64,000 nt of DNA from Pseudomonadota bacterium (lineage in GTDB: Bacteria > Campylobacterota > Campylobacteria > Campylobacterales > Sulfurospirillaceae). A program made the position numbers and the translations under genes. Below are positions 36,058 to 45,260 of this stretch, in pieces. Position 1 is the first letter of the stretch. The number at the start of each line of letters is the position of its first letter. Location of the stretch: the NCBI GenBank assembly GCA_017860615.1, contig JAGDMU010000005.1:1-64000 (forward strand). The letters run 5' to 3'. Under the pieces are notes generated by a model, which saw only the letters and a program-made list of their open reading frames with translations, was not told where the DNA came from and ran no database searches.

Positions 36058-36669
36058 ATGAAAAAAGAACTCAAACCATACGTCGCACTATGCGATGCCG
36101 TTGCTAAACTATTTTACCCCAATGTTGAAGTTGTGATGCACGACTTGGAAGCCAAAAAACTGGTGCACATCGTCAATGCTTTCTCTAAGCGTCGCGTGGG
36201 TGATGCGATGATTAGCGAACTCAAAGATTTAAACAGCATCAAAGAGAACTGGGTTGGACCGTACGATAAAACCAGCAGTGAAGGCAAACGCCTCAAAGCG
36301 GTGAGTATCATCGTGCGAGACGTCGATGAAAAACCCATTGGGATGATCTGCATCAACTACAATACTGAGCCTATTGCATCGCTGTTTGAATCGCTTAAAG
36401 GCTTTTTACATGTAAACGACTCTGAGCCAAAAACACCGGTGCTTTTTTCACAAAGTTGGAGAGAACATACGGATGAGACGATAGAGAAGTATTTGAGCAG
36501 TAAAAACATCGCTCTTTCGGGCCTTTCAAGCGACGATAAAAAAGAGTTGGTGATTTTTTTAGAAAGCGAAGGCATCTTCGCCATTCGCAATGTTGTGGGG
36601 TATATCTGCTCGGTGTTAAATGTCTCAAAGGCTACGATTTATAATTGGTTGAAAGCGGTGAGGAGTTAA
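36058..36669 (+). CDS. YheO/DauR-like transcription regulator (PAS-like and HTH)
   Basis: 203 residues. The N-terminal half is a YheO-like PAS domain (YVALCDAVAKLFYPNVEVVMHDL, split over residues 8-30, and KPIGMICINYN), and the C-terminal half is a DauR-type HTH ending NVSKATIYNWLKAV. ATG 36058 is preferred to TTG 36040. No ribosome site is visible; a TATGAT at 36046-36051 lies 6 nt before the ATG, so the message may be leaderless. It is divergent from the dehydrogenase at 35107, a likely target. Confidence 0.82.
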   Translation: MKKELKPYVALCDAVAKLFYPNVEVVMHDLEAKKLVHIVNAFSKRRVGDAMISELKDLNSIKENWVGPYDKTSSEGKRLKAVSIIVRDVDEKPIGMICINYNTEPIASLFESLKGFLHVNDSEPKTPVLFSQSWREHTDETIEKYLSSKNIALSGLSSDDKKELVIFLESEGIFAIRNVVGYICSVLNVSKATIYNWLKAVRS

Positions 36670-36681
36670 CTCACCGCTTTC
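36651..36681. terminator. Terminator between yheO-like and dbpA genes
   Basis: GAAAGCGGTGAG (36651-36662), a 7-nt loop, CTCACCGCTTTC (36670-36681): a perfect 12-bp stem that includes the end of the regulator gene. It separates convergent genes. Confidence 0.75.
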
Positions 36682-36692
36682 AATATAAAAAC

Positions 36693-38063
36693 TTACCCCA
36701 ACTTCCATATCTTAAACCGTCTATTTTTAATGGTCGTAGCACACAGTCCTTCAAACGCTTTATCGGCATAGTCTCTTGCTATGGCGACGTAAGAGAATTT
36801 CTCTAAAATGTCAATTTTGCCGATGACGCTCGCTTCGAGTCCTAAATCTTTGGTAAGGGTTCCTAGTATATCGCCAGCGCGCATTTTGTGTTTTTTACCT
36901 GCGTCGATGCAGAGCGTGATGTAGAGGGCTTTTTTAGGCTTTGAAAGGGTTGGATTTAAGTCGCTAATGCTTTTACATGTAAAGTTGAAATTGGCTTCTT
37001 TGAGCTCTTCAAAAAAGCCCTCTTCTCGTGGCGTTACGAAGCTTACTGCCAACCCCTCTTTTTCCATGCGTCCTGTTCGACCAATTCTATGAGTATAGAT
37101 TTCCATTGTTTGAGGGAGTTCGTAGTTGATGACCATCTCGACATCTTTGACGTCCAGTCCGCGTGAGGCAAGGTCAGTCGCTACGAGGATTTGGGCACTG
37201 CCATTGGCAAAGAGAAGCAGGTGCTCGTCACGGTCGATTTGCTCTAAATCACCATGCAATGAAAGCGCGTCAAAGCCCTCATCTAAGAGATAGCCTTGAA
37301 GTTCGGCAACGCCCACTTTGGTTTTGCAAAAGATGATGACTGACTTAGCGTCACTTTCGAGTAAAACACCTTTGAGCGCTGCTTCTTTTTCGCGTGGCTC
37401 TACGGTGTAGCACACTTGCGTGATGTTCGGGGAGGTGTGTGCTTCTTCTTCGATGCTGATGCGAATGGCATCCGTTTGCACTTCATTGCACATGCGCTCG
37501 ATCTCTTTAGGGAAGGTTGCAGAGAAAAGCAAGGTTTGACGCTTGCTTGGCATTTTGGCGATGATCTTCTCAATGTCTTCGTAAAAGCCCATATCAAGCA
37601 TTCGGTCGGCTTCATCGAGTACCAGCGTTTTGATATGTTCAAAGTTGATGGTTTTCTCTTGTAAATGCTGCAGTATACGCCCAGGCGTTCCCACGACGAT
37701 GTGCGCGCCATGCTCTAGGTTGATGCACTGAGGCACAAAACGTGCACCACCACAGAGTGTAACGATCTTGATATTATGAGCAAATCTGGCAAGCCGTCTC
37801 AGCTCGGCACTCACTTGTTCGGCAAGCTCACGTGTAGGACACAGTACGACCGACTGGATGCGCATGGAGTTCACCTGCAAGTTCAAAAGAAGAGGCAAGC
37901 CAAACGCGGCGGTCTTACCGCTGCCTGTTTTGGCTTTAGCGACAAGGTCTTTTCCCTCAATAGCGAGAGGAAGGCACGCTTTTTGAATCGGTGTCATAGT
38001 GACATAACCTAAATCGTTGAGGTTTTGGAGCATTTTTGGCTCAGTGATAAACGCGTTAAACAT
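36693..38063 (-). CDS. dbpA: DEAD-box RNA helicase DbpA
   Basis: 456 residues with the Q motif (YVTMTPIQKACLP), AKTGSGKTAAFGLP, PTRELAEQV, VLDEADRMLDMGF, LFSATFP, LVATDLASRGLDV and YTHRIGRTGR. The C-terminal 75 residues form a DbpA RNA-binding domain (MRAGDILGTLTKDLGL, then IGKIDILEKFSYVAI), which targets the helicase to 23S rRNA during 50S assembly. ATG 38063 follows AAAGG and gives the conserved MFNAF start; an upstream frame start at 38099 would overlap the preceding gene. Confidence 0.92.
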   Translation of the reverse strand: MFNAFITEPKMLQNLNDLGYVTMTPIQKACLPLAIEGKDLVAKAKTGSGKTAAFGLPLLLNLQVNSMRIQSVVLCPTRELAEQVSAELRRLARFAHNIKIVTLCGGARFVPQCINLEHGAHIVVGTPGRILQHLQEKTINFEHIKTLVLDEADRMLDMGFYEDIEKIIAKMPSKRQTLLFSATFPKEIERMCNEVQTDAIRISIEEEAHTSPNITQVCYTVEPREKEAALKGVLLESDAKSVIIFCKTKVGVAELQGYLLDEGFDALSLHGDLEQIDRDEHLLLFANGSAQILVATDLASRGLDVKDVEMVINYELPQTMEIYTHRIGRTGRMEKEGLAVSFVTPREEGFFEELKEANFNFTCKSISDLNPTLSKPKKALYITLCIDAGKKHKMRAGDILGTLTKDLGLEASVIGKIDILEKFSYVAIARDYADKAFEGLCATTIKNRRFKIWKLG

Positions 38064-38074
38064 AAATACCTTTG

Positions 38075-39937
38075 TTAAAAATTTGCTTTTTGATCCCAAA
38101 GTTCAGTGGTAAAACGCACACATCGGTTGCGTCCACTCTCTTTGGCTTTATACAGTGCTACATCGGCGAATTTAATCGCTTGCCAGAAACCATCGGTATC
38201 GTGAGGAAAGTCACTGATACCCATACTAATGGTCTTTTTGAGAATGCCATCGGTTGCTTTAAAATTAAATTCTTCGACGGCTAGGCGAATCTTTTCAGCA
38301 ACTTTTACGCCATAATTGACCTCAGTGTCGATGAGCAAAATTAAGAACTCTTCGCCACCAAAACGAATGACAATGTCTGACTCTCTCACGCATTTTTTAA
38401 GAATGTGTGATGTCTCTTTTAAAACACTGTCTCCAACATCATGTCCATATTTATCATTAACTTGCTTAAAGTAGTCCATGTCGCACATCAAAAGGCTGAT
38501 CTGTTTTTTACGTCGGAGTGTACTTGCGATGATTTGGTTGCTGTGGTCTTGCAAGAAACGGCGGTTGTAAAGCCCTGTCAGCCCGTCGACCAGTGAGGAT
38601 TCACGCAGCGTATTCATCAAACGTTTTGTCTCGATCACAGAGAGTGAATGCTTGATGTAACTCTCCGCTTTAAATATCTTTTCGTTAATGTGTTCGGCAT
38701 CTTCTTTGTTAAACACAAACTGCACAACAGCGCCCGCATGACCTGAAGCGATAAGCGGAATACACACATGTCGTTTGTTTCCATCGTGAATAAACTCTCG
38801 ACACACACCTTCGTACTCAAACGATGAGACTTTATGCCCTGTTTTTTGGGCACGACAAAGAGTGCAGTTATGCTGGATCTCTTCGTTGCAGACCAAAAAC
38901 TCTTTTTCATCCGTAATATGCGGATAAACCACACTCATCGTTTGTTTGGCTGGATTCACATCGAAAATACGGTAGTTATGGATACCCGCTTCTTTCTCAA
39001 AAACTTCACCAAGTCTTGTGTACACCACTTCAAGCGAGCTGTCTTCTTCAATGACTTTTTTGAAAACAGTAACACCATAGACCGTATCGACCAGTTTGTT
39101 AAACTCTTGGGAAAGTGTACCTATCTCATCTTTGGACTTTATTTTGAGTTTTTTACTCAGATCAACTTCACCTGTCCCAATAGAGTGAATCTGATGGATC
39201 ATCGACTCAATCGGCTTTGAAAAGGCTTCTCTTAGCCATCGCGTAAAGAGCATCAAAAGCACAATGGCGACTAAAATAACCACGGCTGTTGTGTTAATCG
39301 ATAAACGAATCGCATCTGCGACTTGTTGGCTATAGCCTTGGTAAAGCCCATTGATACGGTTCGAGAGCTCTTGGGTCATCTCTTGCGTTGTCTCCACATG
39401 TAACGTTAAAAACTCTTTCATTTTATCCGTATCAGCAGTCGTTACATTACCTCGCTTTTTTTGCAAAGAAAGAATGGTCTCTTCCATAGCGTTGATTTCA
39501 TTGGAAATGGCTTGCAATGCGCGGATGCTTTCAGTGTCATCTTTGGAAAGAGAATGGATAATCATCTCAAAGATATTGCCATTGTTGTTACTTTTTTGAC
39601 TGCTCATTAAAGACTCAGCGAGTCTGTTTTTCATCTGAGTAATAGGCCCTTTTAGCAGCAAAAAATTGCTATCGACCTCTTTGTTCGCAAGCATTCTCTC
39701 TAAAGACGAGAGTTCAGGTTGAATGGTAAAAACAACTTTCATATAGGGGAGTGTTGTTTGGGTAATTTGTGAATACCGATAGTGTATGAAGCTAAGTGAA
39801 GCAACGGCTACACTGCCAATAAGCATAAACCAAAAGAAAGTTCCTAGCTCAAAGAGAAGAAATTTCTGTCGAATCGGAAGATTCACAAATGTAATAAATT
39901 GCACAAAACGCTGCCAAAAACCTGTCACTTTTTCCAT
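38075..39937 (-). CDS. Membrane diguanylate cyclase (HAMP, GAF-like, GGDEF)
   Basis: 620 residues: membrane helices near 27-50 and 205-228, a periplasmic helical sensor domain between them, HAMP to about 285, a Cys-rich GAF-like sensor (about 290-430, with CNEEIQHNCTLCRAQ), and a GGDEF domain with the active motif FGGEEFLILL. It should make c-di-GMP, opposing the EAL protein encoded divergently at 40913 and feeding the LapD receptor. The CxxC in the GAF-like region may bind metal or sense redox. dbpA follows 11 bp downstream. Confidence 0.88.
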   Translation of the reverse strand: MEKVTGFWQRFVQFITFVNLPIRQKFLLFELGTFFWFMLIGSVAVASLSFIHYRYSQITQTTLPYMKVVFTIQPELSSLERMLANKEVDSNFLLLKGPITQMKNRLAESLMSSQKSNNNGNIFEMIIHSLSKDDTESIRALQAISNEINAMEETILSLQKKRGNVTTADTDKMKEFLTLHVETTQEMTQELSNRINGLYQGYSQQVADAIRLSINTTAVVILVAIVLLMLFTRWLREAFSKPIESMIHQIHSIGTGEVDLSKKLKIKSKDEIGTLSQEFNKLVDTVYGVTVFKKVIEEDSSLEVVYTRLGEVFEKEAGIHNYRIFDVNPAKQTMSVVYPHITDEKEFLVCNEEIQHNCTLCRAQKTGHKVSSFEYEGVCREFIHDGNKRHVCIPLIASGHAGAVVQFVFNKEDAEHINEKIFKAESYIKHSLSVIETKRLMNTLRESSLVDGLTGLYNRRFLQDHSNQIIASTLRRKKQISLLMCDMDYFKQVNDKYGHDVGDSVLKETSHILKKCVRESDIVIRFGGEEFLILLIDTEVNYGVKVAEKIRLAVEEFNFKATDGILKKTISMGISDFPHDTDGFWQAIKFADVALYKAKESGRNRCVRFTTELWDQKANF

Positions 39938-40086
39938 CGCTGCTTTGTCCTTTTTTTAAAAAAGTATTAAGAATAAAAGATAAAATCCTAGCATAATTTT
40001 AACGTGGTTGCTCTTTGAACACCAAAAAAGTTATTTCATTTGGTATAATCTATTCTTTACAAAATCTCATCCTATAAAAGAGTCCT

Positions 40087-40977
40087 ATGCAACGCTACCC
40101 TAACTTTAAAAGTTCTATTGCGTCACGTCTTTTTGGTGTTTTTGCATCCAAAGAGTTCCCAAGCCCAATACAACGCACCATCAACCAAACCTACACCACA
40201 ATGATGAAAGTTGATTTGATGGAATTTGAAGAAGCTGCCTCCTACAAGAGCTTGAATAAGCTTTTTACTAGACGTTTCAAAACACGTCGTCTTTTTAATA
40301 TTTGCGAAAAAACACTCATCTCGCCATGCGACAGTCTTGTAAGTGCATATGGAAAGATTGAAAACAACCTTGCGTTACAGATTAAGGGTTTTAGTTACAA
40401 TGTGAGAAACTTACTGGGTGATTACATCACTAAAAATACAAAAGATCGTTTAGAAGGTGGGAAGTTTGTCAACTTTTACCTCTCTCCACGTGATTATCAC
40501 CGTTACCATGCACCCATTGATATGCGCATCGCTAAAGCGGTACATATACCTGGAAAACTCTACCCTGTTAACTTTACATGGCTTCGAAAAATAGAAGGAC
40601 TTTTTGTTGAAAATGAACGAGTTGTGCTTGAATGTTACACCAAAGAAAACAGACTTTTTTACATGGTCTTTGTTGGCGCTTTAAATGTTGGTAAAATGGC
40701 ATTTACATTTGATAAAAAAATCCAGACAAATGCCAAAGCAAGCCTTCAGCAGTGTTACCTTTATGACGATCTTTTTGTCTCAAAAGGAGAAGAACTGGGT
40801 CACTTTGAGATGGGTTCAACCATCGTTATGCTTTTTGAAAAAGATTCCATCAATCTCGATCTTGAAGGAATCTCTCATGTCAAGTTTGGACAACCAATAG
40901 GGGGAATAAAGGATGGAGCGCACGCAGATAGCATCACTGAAACAGATGAGCAAGGGGATGACGCTTCTTTACATTGA
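40087..40977 (+). CDS. psd: Phosphatidylserine decarboxylase proenzyme
   Basis: 296 residues with SYKSLNKLFTRRFK, ISPCDSLVSAYGKI (catalytic Asp), FYLSPRDYHRYHAP (catalytic His) and the self-cleavage motif HFEMGSTIVMLFE, where the GST Ser becomes the pyruvoyl group. It makes phosphatidylethanolamine at the membrane. The C-terminal tail of about 20 residues after KFGQPIG is not conserved and overlaps the next gene by 65 nt in another frame, a long overlap that suggests coupling or a drifted stop codon. Confidence 0.93.
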   Translation: MQRYPNFKSSIASRLFGVFASKEFPSPIQRTINQTYTTMMKVDLMEFEEAASYKSLNKLFTRRFKTRRLFNICEKTLISPCDSLVSAYGKIENNLALQIKGFSYNVRNLLGDYITKNTKDRLEGGKFVNFYLSPRDYHRYHAPIDMRIAKAVHIPGKLYPVNFTWLRKIEGLFVENERVVLECYTKENRLFYMVFVGALNVGKMAFTFDKKIQTNAKASLQQCYLYDDLFVSKGEELGHFEMGSTIVMLFEKDSINLDLEGISHVKFGQPIGGIKDGAHADSITETDEQGDDASLH

Positions 40978-42901
40978 AGATGATCCTCAAGCACGAGAAG
41001 CTGCAAACAGCCTCTTTTCAGAGTTTTTTGACGATGTCATCGTAGGATTTGATGGTGAGGATGGTGCACGCTTGTATGCATCTCACCATAACAAAATCGA
41101 TCTCGTTATTACAGACATTACGATGCCACGAATGAACGGCATCGAGATGATCCAAAATATTCGACAGATCAATCCTGAAGTTGCCATCATCGTACTTTCT
41201 GCACACAATGAGATAAGCTTTCTGACACAGACCATCGAAGCTGGTGTCGATGGTTACTTGCTCAAACCACTCAATGTCACGCAGCTGATTCGAACGATTG
41301 GGAAAGTGGTTGAAAAACTGCATTTACGCTATGAAAACACCAAAAATTCGCTTCTGCTGAAGCAGTACGAGAACATTACCAATACCAGCTCTATCATCTC
41401 TAAAACCGATGCGAAAGGGGTCATCACCTTTGTCAATGACAAGTTTTGTCAAATCTCTGGTTTTAGTAAAGAGGAGCTTTTAGGTAAGTCGCACAACATC
41501 ATCCGTCATCCTGATATGCCAAAGACTGCTTTTAGAGATCTTTGGAAAACCATCAAAGATGAGAAAAAAACATGGCAAGGCATCGTAAAAAACCGTGCTA
41601 AAAATGGTGATACCTACTATGTCAAAACGACCGTTCAGCCCATCTTAAATCCTGATGGGGATGTGGAAGAGTATATCTCGTTGCGCCACGATATCACGGC
41701 CATCATGAGCGATAAAAAACAGCTCTTTGACTTCCTAGAAGCCAATCGTCTCTCTGTGCTTATTTTGGTGCAGATAGAAGACTATAACATCTTGGAAAAA
41801 TTCTACGATAAAGCCAGCGTTGAAAAAATCGAAGATGCTTTTGGTAAAAATATGCTCTACCTTATGCCTAATCGTTGGGGTTTCCAGAGAGTGTATCACC
41901 TTGGAAATGGGTTGTATGCTTTTGCCATTGATAGACGAAACTGTAAAGCGAGTAAAGAAGAGATTCACGCAGTGCTAGAGCAATTTCTCACCAATGTGAA
42001 AGAGTATGTCGTTAAAATAGACTCTATCGAGTATGACATCTCCGCAATTTGTAGCTTTACCTATGGTATTTTTAAAATCTTTGAAGATGCCAAAATTGGC
42101 ATTGAAAATGCGATCCAAACGAAACAGCCTATCGTCTATGCCGATGGACTCTCTGGCATAGAGTATGACAACGCACTGAAAAATATCGAAACAATCCACA
42201 TCATCAAAACAGCCATTGACAATCGAAAAATCATCTCCTACTTTCAGCCTATCGTCAACAATCAAACTCAAAAAATCGAAAAATACGAATCTTTAGTGCG
42301 TCTTGTAACCGAAGATGGACAACTTCTGACACCTTTTTATTTTTTAGAAACAGCCAAAAAAGGTCGCTATTACTCAAAAATCACGAGAATTGTTTTAGAA
42401 AACTCCTTTGCAGCACTCTATAAAATTCCAGAAGCCTCAATTTCCATCAACCTCTCGGTGCATGATATTGAGCGTGACGAGATCACTACCTACATTGAAA
42501 AACTGCTTCTACAACACGAAAGTGAGGCACACCGCATTATTTTTGAACTCTTGGAGAGTGAAGATATCAAAGACTTTGCTCTGGTCAAAAAGTTCATTCA
42601 AAACGTGAAGACTAAAGGCGTTAGAATCGCTATAGATGACTTTGGAACAGGATATTCTAACTTTGAGAGACTCCTCTCTTACGAGCCTGATATTCTTAAA
42701 ATCGATGGTAGTTTGATTAAAAATATTCACAACAATCAAATTAACCAGCATATCGTTGAGACGATGATACTCTTTGCCAAAAAACAACACCTTAGCACAG
42801 TAGCTGAATTTGTTGAGAATGAAGCTATCTATGAGATTGTCCGAGATATGGGTATTGATTATTCACAAGGGTACTACTTCGGGCGACCTGAGATGTTTTA
42901 G
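40913..42901 (+). CDS. Response regulator with PAS and EAL domains (c-di-GMP phosphodiesterase)
   Basis: 662 residues: receiver about 15-135 (LLYIEDDPQ, phosphoacceptor VITDITMPRMNG, Lys in YLLKPL), PAS about 150-265 (ITFVNDKFCQISGFSKEELLG, HNIIRHPDMPKTAFRDLW), a degenerate GGDEF-like region about 280-410, and EAL about 425-660. The EAL motif is ESL, with the catalytic Glu kept, and DDFGTGYSNF, KIDGSLI and AEFVE are intact, so it is probably an active phosphodiesterase. The ATG follows GGGGGAATAAAGG inside psd. The PAS domain is like the one encoded at 63389. Confidence 0.88.
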   Translation: MERTQIASLKQMSKGMTLLYIEDDPQAREAANSLFSEFFDDVIVGFDGEDGARLYASHHNKIDLVITDITMPRMNGIEMIQNIRQINPEVAIIVLSAHNEISFLTQTIEAGVDGYLLKPLNVTQLIRTIGKVVEKLHLRYENTKNSLLLKQYENITNTSSIISKTDAKGVITFVNDKFCQISGFSKEELLGKSHNIIRHPDMPKTAFRDLWKTIKDEKKTWQGIVKNRAKNGDTYYVKTTVQPILNPDGDVEEYISLRHDITAIMSDKKQLFDFLEANRLSVLILVQIEDYNILEKFYDKASVEKIEDAFGKNMLYLMPNRWGFQRVYHLGNGLYAFAIDRRNCKASKEEIHAVLEQFLTNVKEYVVKIDSIEYDISAICSFTYGIFKIFEDAKIGIENAIQTKQPIVYADGLSGIEYDNALKNIETIHIIKTAIDNRKIISYFQPIVNNQTQKIEKYESLVRLVTEDGQLLTPFYFLETAKKGRYYSKITRIVLENSFAALYKIPEASISINLSVHDIERDEITTYIEKLLLQHESEAHRIIFELLESEDIKDFALVKKFIQNVKTKGVRIAIDDFGTGYSNFERLLSYEPDILKIDGSLIKNIHNNQINQHIVETMILFAKKQHLSTVAEFVENEAIYEIVRDMGIDYSQGYYFGRPEMF

Positions 42902-42930
42902 GACTCTTTGGCTTGATAGGCCAAAGAGTC
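42902..42930. terminator. Bidirectional terminator between EAL protein and porin
   Basis: GACTCTTTGGC (42902-42912), a 7-nt loop, GCCAAAGAGTC (42920-42930): a perfect 11-bp stem between convergent genes. Confidence 0.78.
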
Positions 42931-42937
42931 AAATGCT

Positions 42938-44137
42938 TTAGAACTTATAACTTGCGCTAAAACGAAACTCGTCTTTATCTTTAGCCCCAGCTAAATCGCG
43001 ATTTTCTTTATCGTACATTACTAGGAAATTAAGCCCTTTAAGTGCCCCAGAAAAGGCATAGTTGCCTGTAAGAGACACATAAGAAGCCTTACCATAAGAG
43101 AGGTCGTCATCATCTGTTACCGTGTACGCAGCATTGATCGTTGTGGTTGGGCTAAACGCATAGCCTAAGCCAATGGCATAAGCATCGGTGTTGGCAGGGT
43201 AACTGCTAGAGAGAATGATGGTTCCTGTATACGCAAGGTCTGCACCCCAACCGATACCTGGAGTAACCGTTGCATCTTTACTCACAGTGCTGTAAGCAAC
43301 ATAGCCACTAAGCGCACCATAACCCACGCTGGCTTTTAAACCCAAAAGATCAGAGCTTTTGCTTCCTGTAATGTCTTTATCGTTGTAATAATATTGTGCA
43401 GCAAGACCGTAATTTAGGGCATTGACGCTAAAGGCATACGCCGCTTCGGCATACGCCATAGCCCCTTTGGTGTTGATATCTTCTGCATAAGCAGCTGTTA
43501 ACGTCAATCCTGTAATGGATTTATTGACTGCAACTAAGGTATAAGCGCCATCTTCTAAGAGTGGTGAAGTACCATAGGGATTACTGTAGGTTGTGAACTC
43601 TCCAATGCCTCCATTTCCATTCGTTTGCGCTTGGAATTTTTGCACATAAGCAGCGGTCAACGTGGTGTTTGGTAGGTCTGTATTGACAATGCTTGCACCC
43701 TCAAACGACTCTTTGACGATACGATTGCCTAAAGAGGCAATGAGTGGAGTGTTCAGGAACATACGTCCGACTTGAACGGTTGTTTTACCTGCACTGTACG
43801 CCAAATAAGCTTCGGAGAGTTGTGCGCCTGAACCGTACTCATCCCAACCAAACTGTGTTTTAGCGTTGGAACTTGCAAAAGGGGCATGGTTGGTTTGACC
43901 TGTGAGTCCTAAACTCAATCCATTGAGTGAACCTGTTACATAGTTCAGTGTAACACCCGTATTAAAAATAGAAGCACTTGGAATGGCTGGATTTCGATCG
44001 CGATCCCAATAAAACGCTTTTAATTCACCGCTGATTTTTCCTTCTTTAAACGCATCCGCTAAAGTATCTGCGCCAAAAGAACAGGTACTAAGGCCTGCAA
44101 CACAAAGGGCTGCCAAGCTAAGATTTGCCAATTTCAT
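42938..44137 (-). CDS. OprD/MOMP-like outer membrane porin
   Basis: 399 residues with a signal peptide (MKLANLSLAALCVAGLSTCS), then ADTLADAFKEGKISGELKAFYW, the same mature start as the porin at 13109, and a terminal beta-signal (EFRFSASYKF). It forms a trimeric diffusion channel by family analogy. It is transcribed alone, after a 268-bp gap that contains two adjacent hairpins (44203-44252). The gene is not linked to a particular pathway. Confidence 0.85.
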   Translation of the reverse strand: MKLANLSLAALCVAGLSTCSFGADTLADAFKEGKISGELKAFYWDRDRNPAIPSASIFNTGVTLNYVTGSLNGLSLGLTGQTNHAPFASSNAKTQFGWDEYGSGAQLSEAYLAYSAGKTTVQVGRMFLNTPLIASLGNRIVKESFEGASIVNTDLPNTTLTAAYVQKFQAQTNGNGGIGEFTTYSNPYGTSPLLEDGAYTLVAVNKSITGLTLTAAYAEDINTKGAMAYAEAAYAFSVNALNYGLAAQYYYNDKDITGSKSSDLLGLKASVGYGALSGYVAYSTVSKDATVTPGIGWGADLAYTGTIILSSSYPANTDAYAIGLGYAFSPTTTINAAYTVTDDDDLSYGKASYVSLTGNYAFSGALKGLNFLVMYDKENRDLAGAKDKDEFRFSASYKF

Positions 44138-44202
44138 ACGTTTCTCCTTCGTAGTAAAACACTTTATATGTAAAGTATTTATGACGTTAATTTATGCCAA
44201 TA

Positions 44203-44252
44203 ATGATACGTTAACTCGTATCATGGGCAGATCCATAAACCAATCTGCCCAT
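44203..44252 (-). repeat. Two adjacent hairpins in the porin upstream region
   Basis: ATGATACG-TTAACT-CGTATCAT (44203-44224) and ATGGGCAGAT-N10-ATCTGCCCAT (44223-44252) share two bases, so they cannot form fully at the same time. They lie 66-115 bp upstream of the porin ATG. Neither is followed by a good T tract. They may be an operator pair, part of a structured 5' leader, or the end of the pet transcript. Confidence 0.5.
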
Positions 44253-44405
44253 ACCTTTGATATGCCCGTTATATTAAGAATTAATTTGAAGCTTCAAGAA
44301 AATTTTAAATAAAAAAAAGAGCAAAATAATCGCAGAACAAAAGAGTTTTTTGACGAAAAAAATGGGAGAAACAGAGAAGATAAATGAAAGAAATAAAGAG
44401 GCGGC

Positions 44406-45260
44406 TTACGCCACCTCTTTCCAAATTCGAACTTTCCACGCATACGCTATTAGGGTAAAAATAGCCATAAATCCAATGAGCTTAAGACCTAAATCTTCAC
44501 GCTCTGCTTTTTTGCGATCACCCACGTTTTCCATGTACGCAATCACTTGCTCTTGAGATGCCGCAGTTAGCCCTACGCGAGGCATTGCAATGCCTTCAAC
44601 CATCTTTAGCGGTTCATTAATGAATGGTGTGAGATATTCCGCTTTTTTGGAGCGAATCATCATTGATAGATCAGGTGCTTCAGCGCCCAGATAGTTTTTC
44701 ATAAATGTGCTTGATGTCTGTGCTTTAAAACTATCGTATTTCATACTATGACATCTTCCACACGCCTCTTCAAACACCATTTTATCGGTAGGTTTTGTTG
44801 CGACAACATTTTTAAGATACGCCACAATATCGGCAATCTCTTGGTCACTTAAAAAACTGTAACTTGGCATCGCATAAGGTTTTGTATCACCAAATTTATG
44901 TGAAAGCTTGGTTGCATTGACAGGGTCTTTTAAAAAACCTGCAAGGTAGTTTTTATCGTAAATGACACCTGCATGACTTAAATCGGGTGGAACAACGCCG
45001 TACGCACTTGCCGCATCGTCATTGCTCATTGGCGCTTCGAGCCCTAAGCTTTTGATGCTATGACACGCAATGCAATTCGCTTCGACCAGTGTTTTACCAT
45101 TTTCATTGTTTCCATTAAGCGCCAAGGGTTGTATATCTTTAAAATTAAAATCCGCTGGTGCAACATGCGGGTGCATTTGCGAATGCGCATAAGGTTCAAC
45201 TCCCCAATACGTCACAGCGGTAAAGAAAATCACAATAGCTAAAATTTTAAGCTCTCTCAT
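44406..45260 (-). CDS. petC: Diheme cytochrome c subunit of the bc1-type complex (PetC)
   Basis: 284 residues with an N-terminal hydrophobic helix (LKILAIVIFFTAVTYWGV), two CxxCH haem sites (CIACH near 60, CGRCH near 170) and a C-terminal membrane anchor (LGLKLIGFMAIFTLIAYAW). Campylobacterota use such a diheme protein in place of cytochrome c1. ATG 45260 overlaps the petB stop (ATGA); an earlier in-frame start at 45425 lies inside petB. It passes electrons from the Rieske protein to small cytochromes. Confidence 0.9.
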   Translation of the reverse strand: MRELKILAIVIFFTAVTYWGVEPYAHSQMHPHVAPADFNFKDIQPLALNGNNENGKTLVEANCIACHSIKSLGLEAPMSNDDAASAYGVVPPDLSHAGVIYDKNYLAGFLKDPVNATKLSHKFGDTKPYAMPSYSFLSDQEIADIVAYLKNVVATKPTDKMVFEEACGRCHSMKYDSFKAQTSSTFMKNYLGAEAPDLSMMIRSKKAEYLTPFINEPLKMVEGIAMPRVGLTAASQEQVIAYMENVGDRKKAEREDLGLKLIGFMAIFTLIAYAWKVRIWKEVA

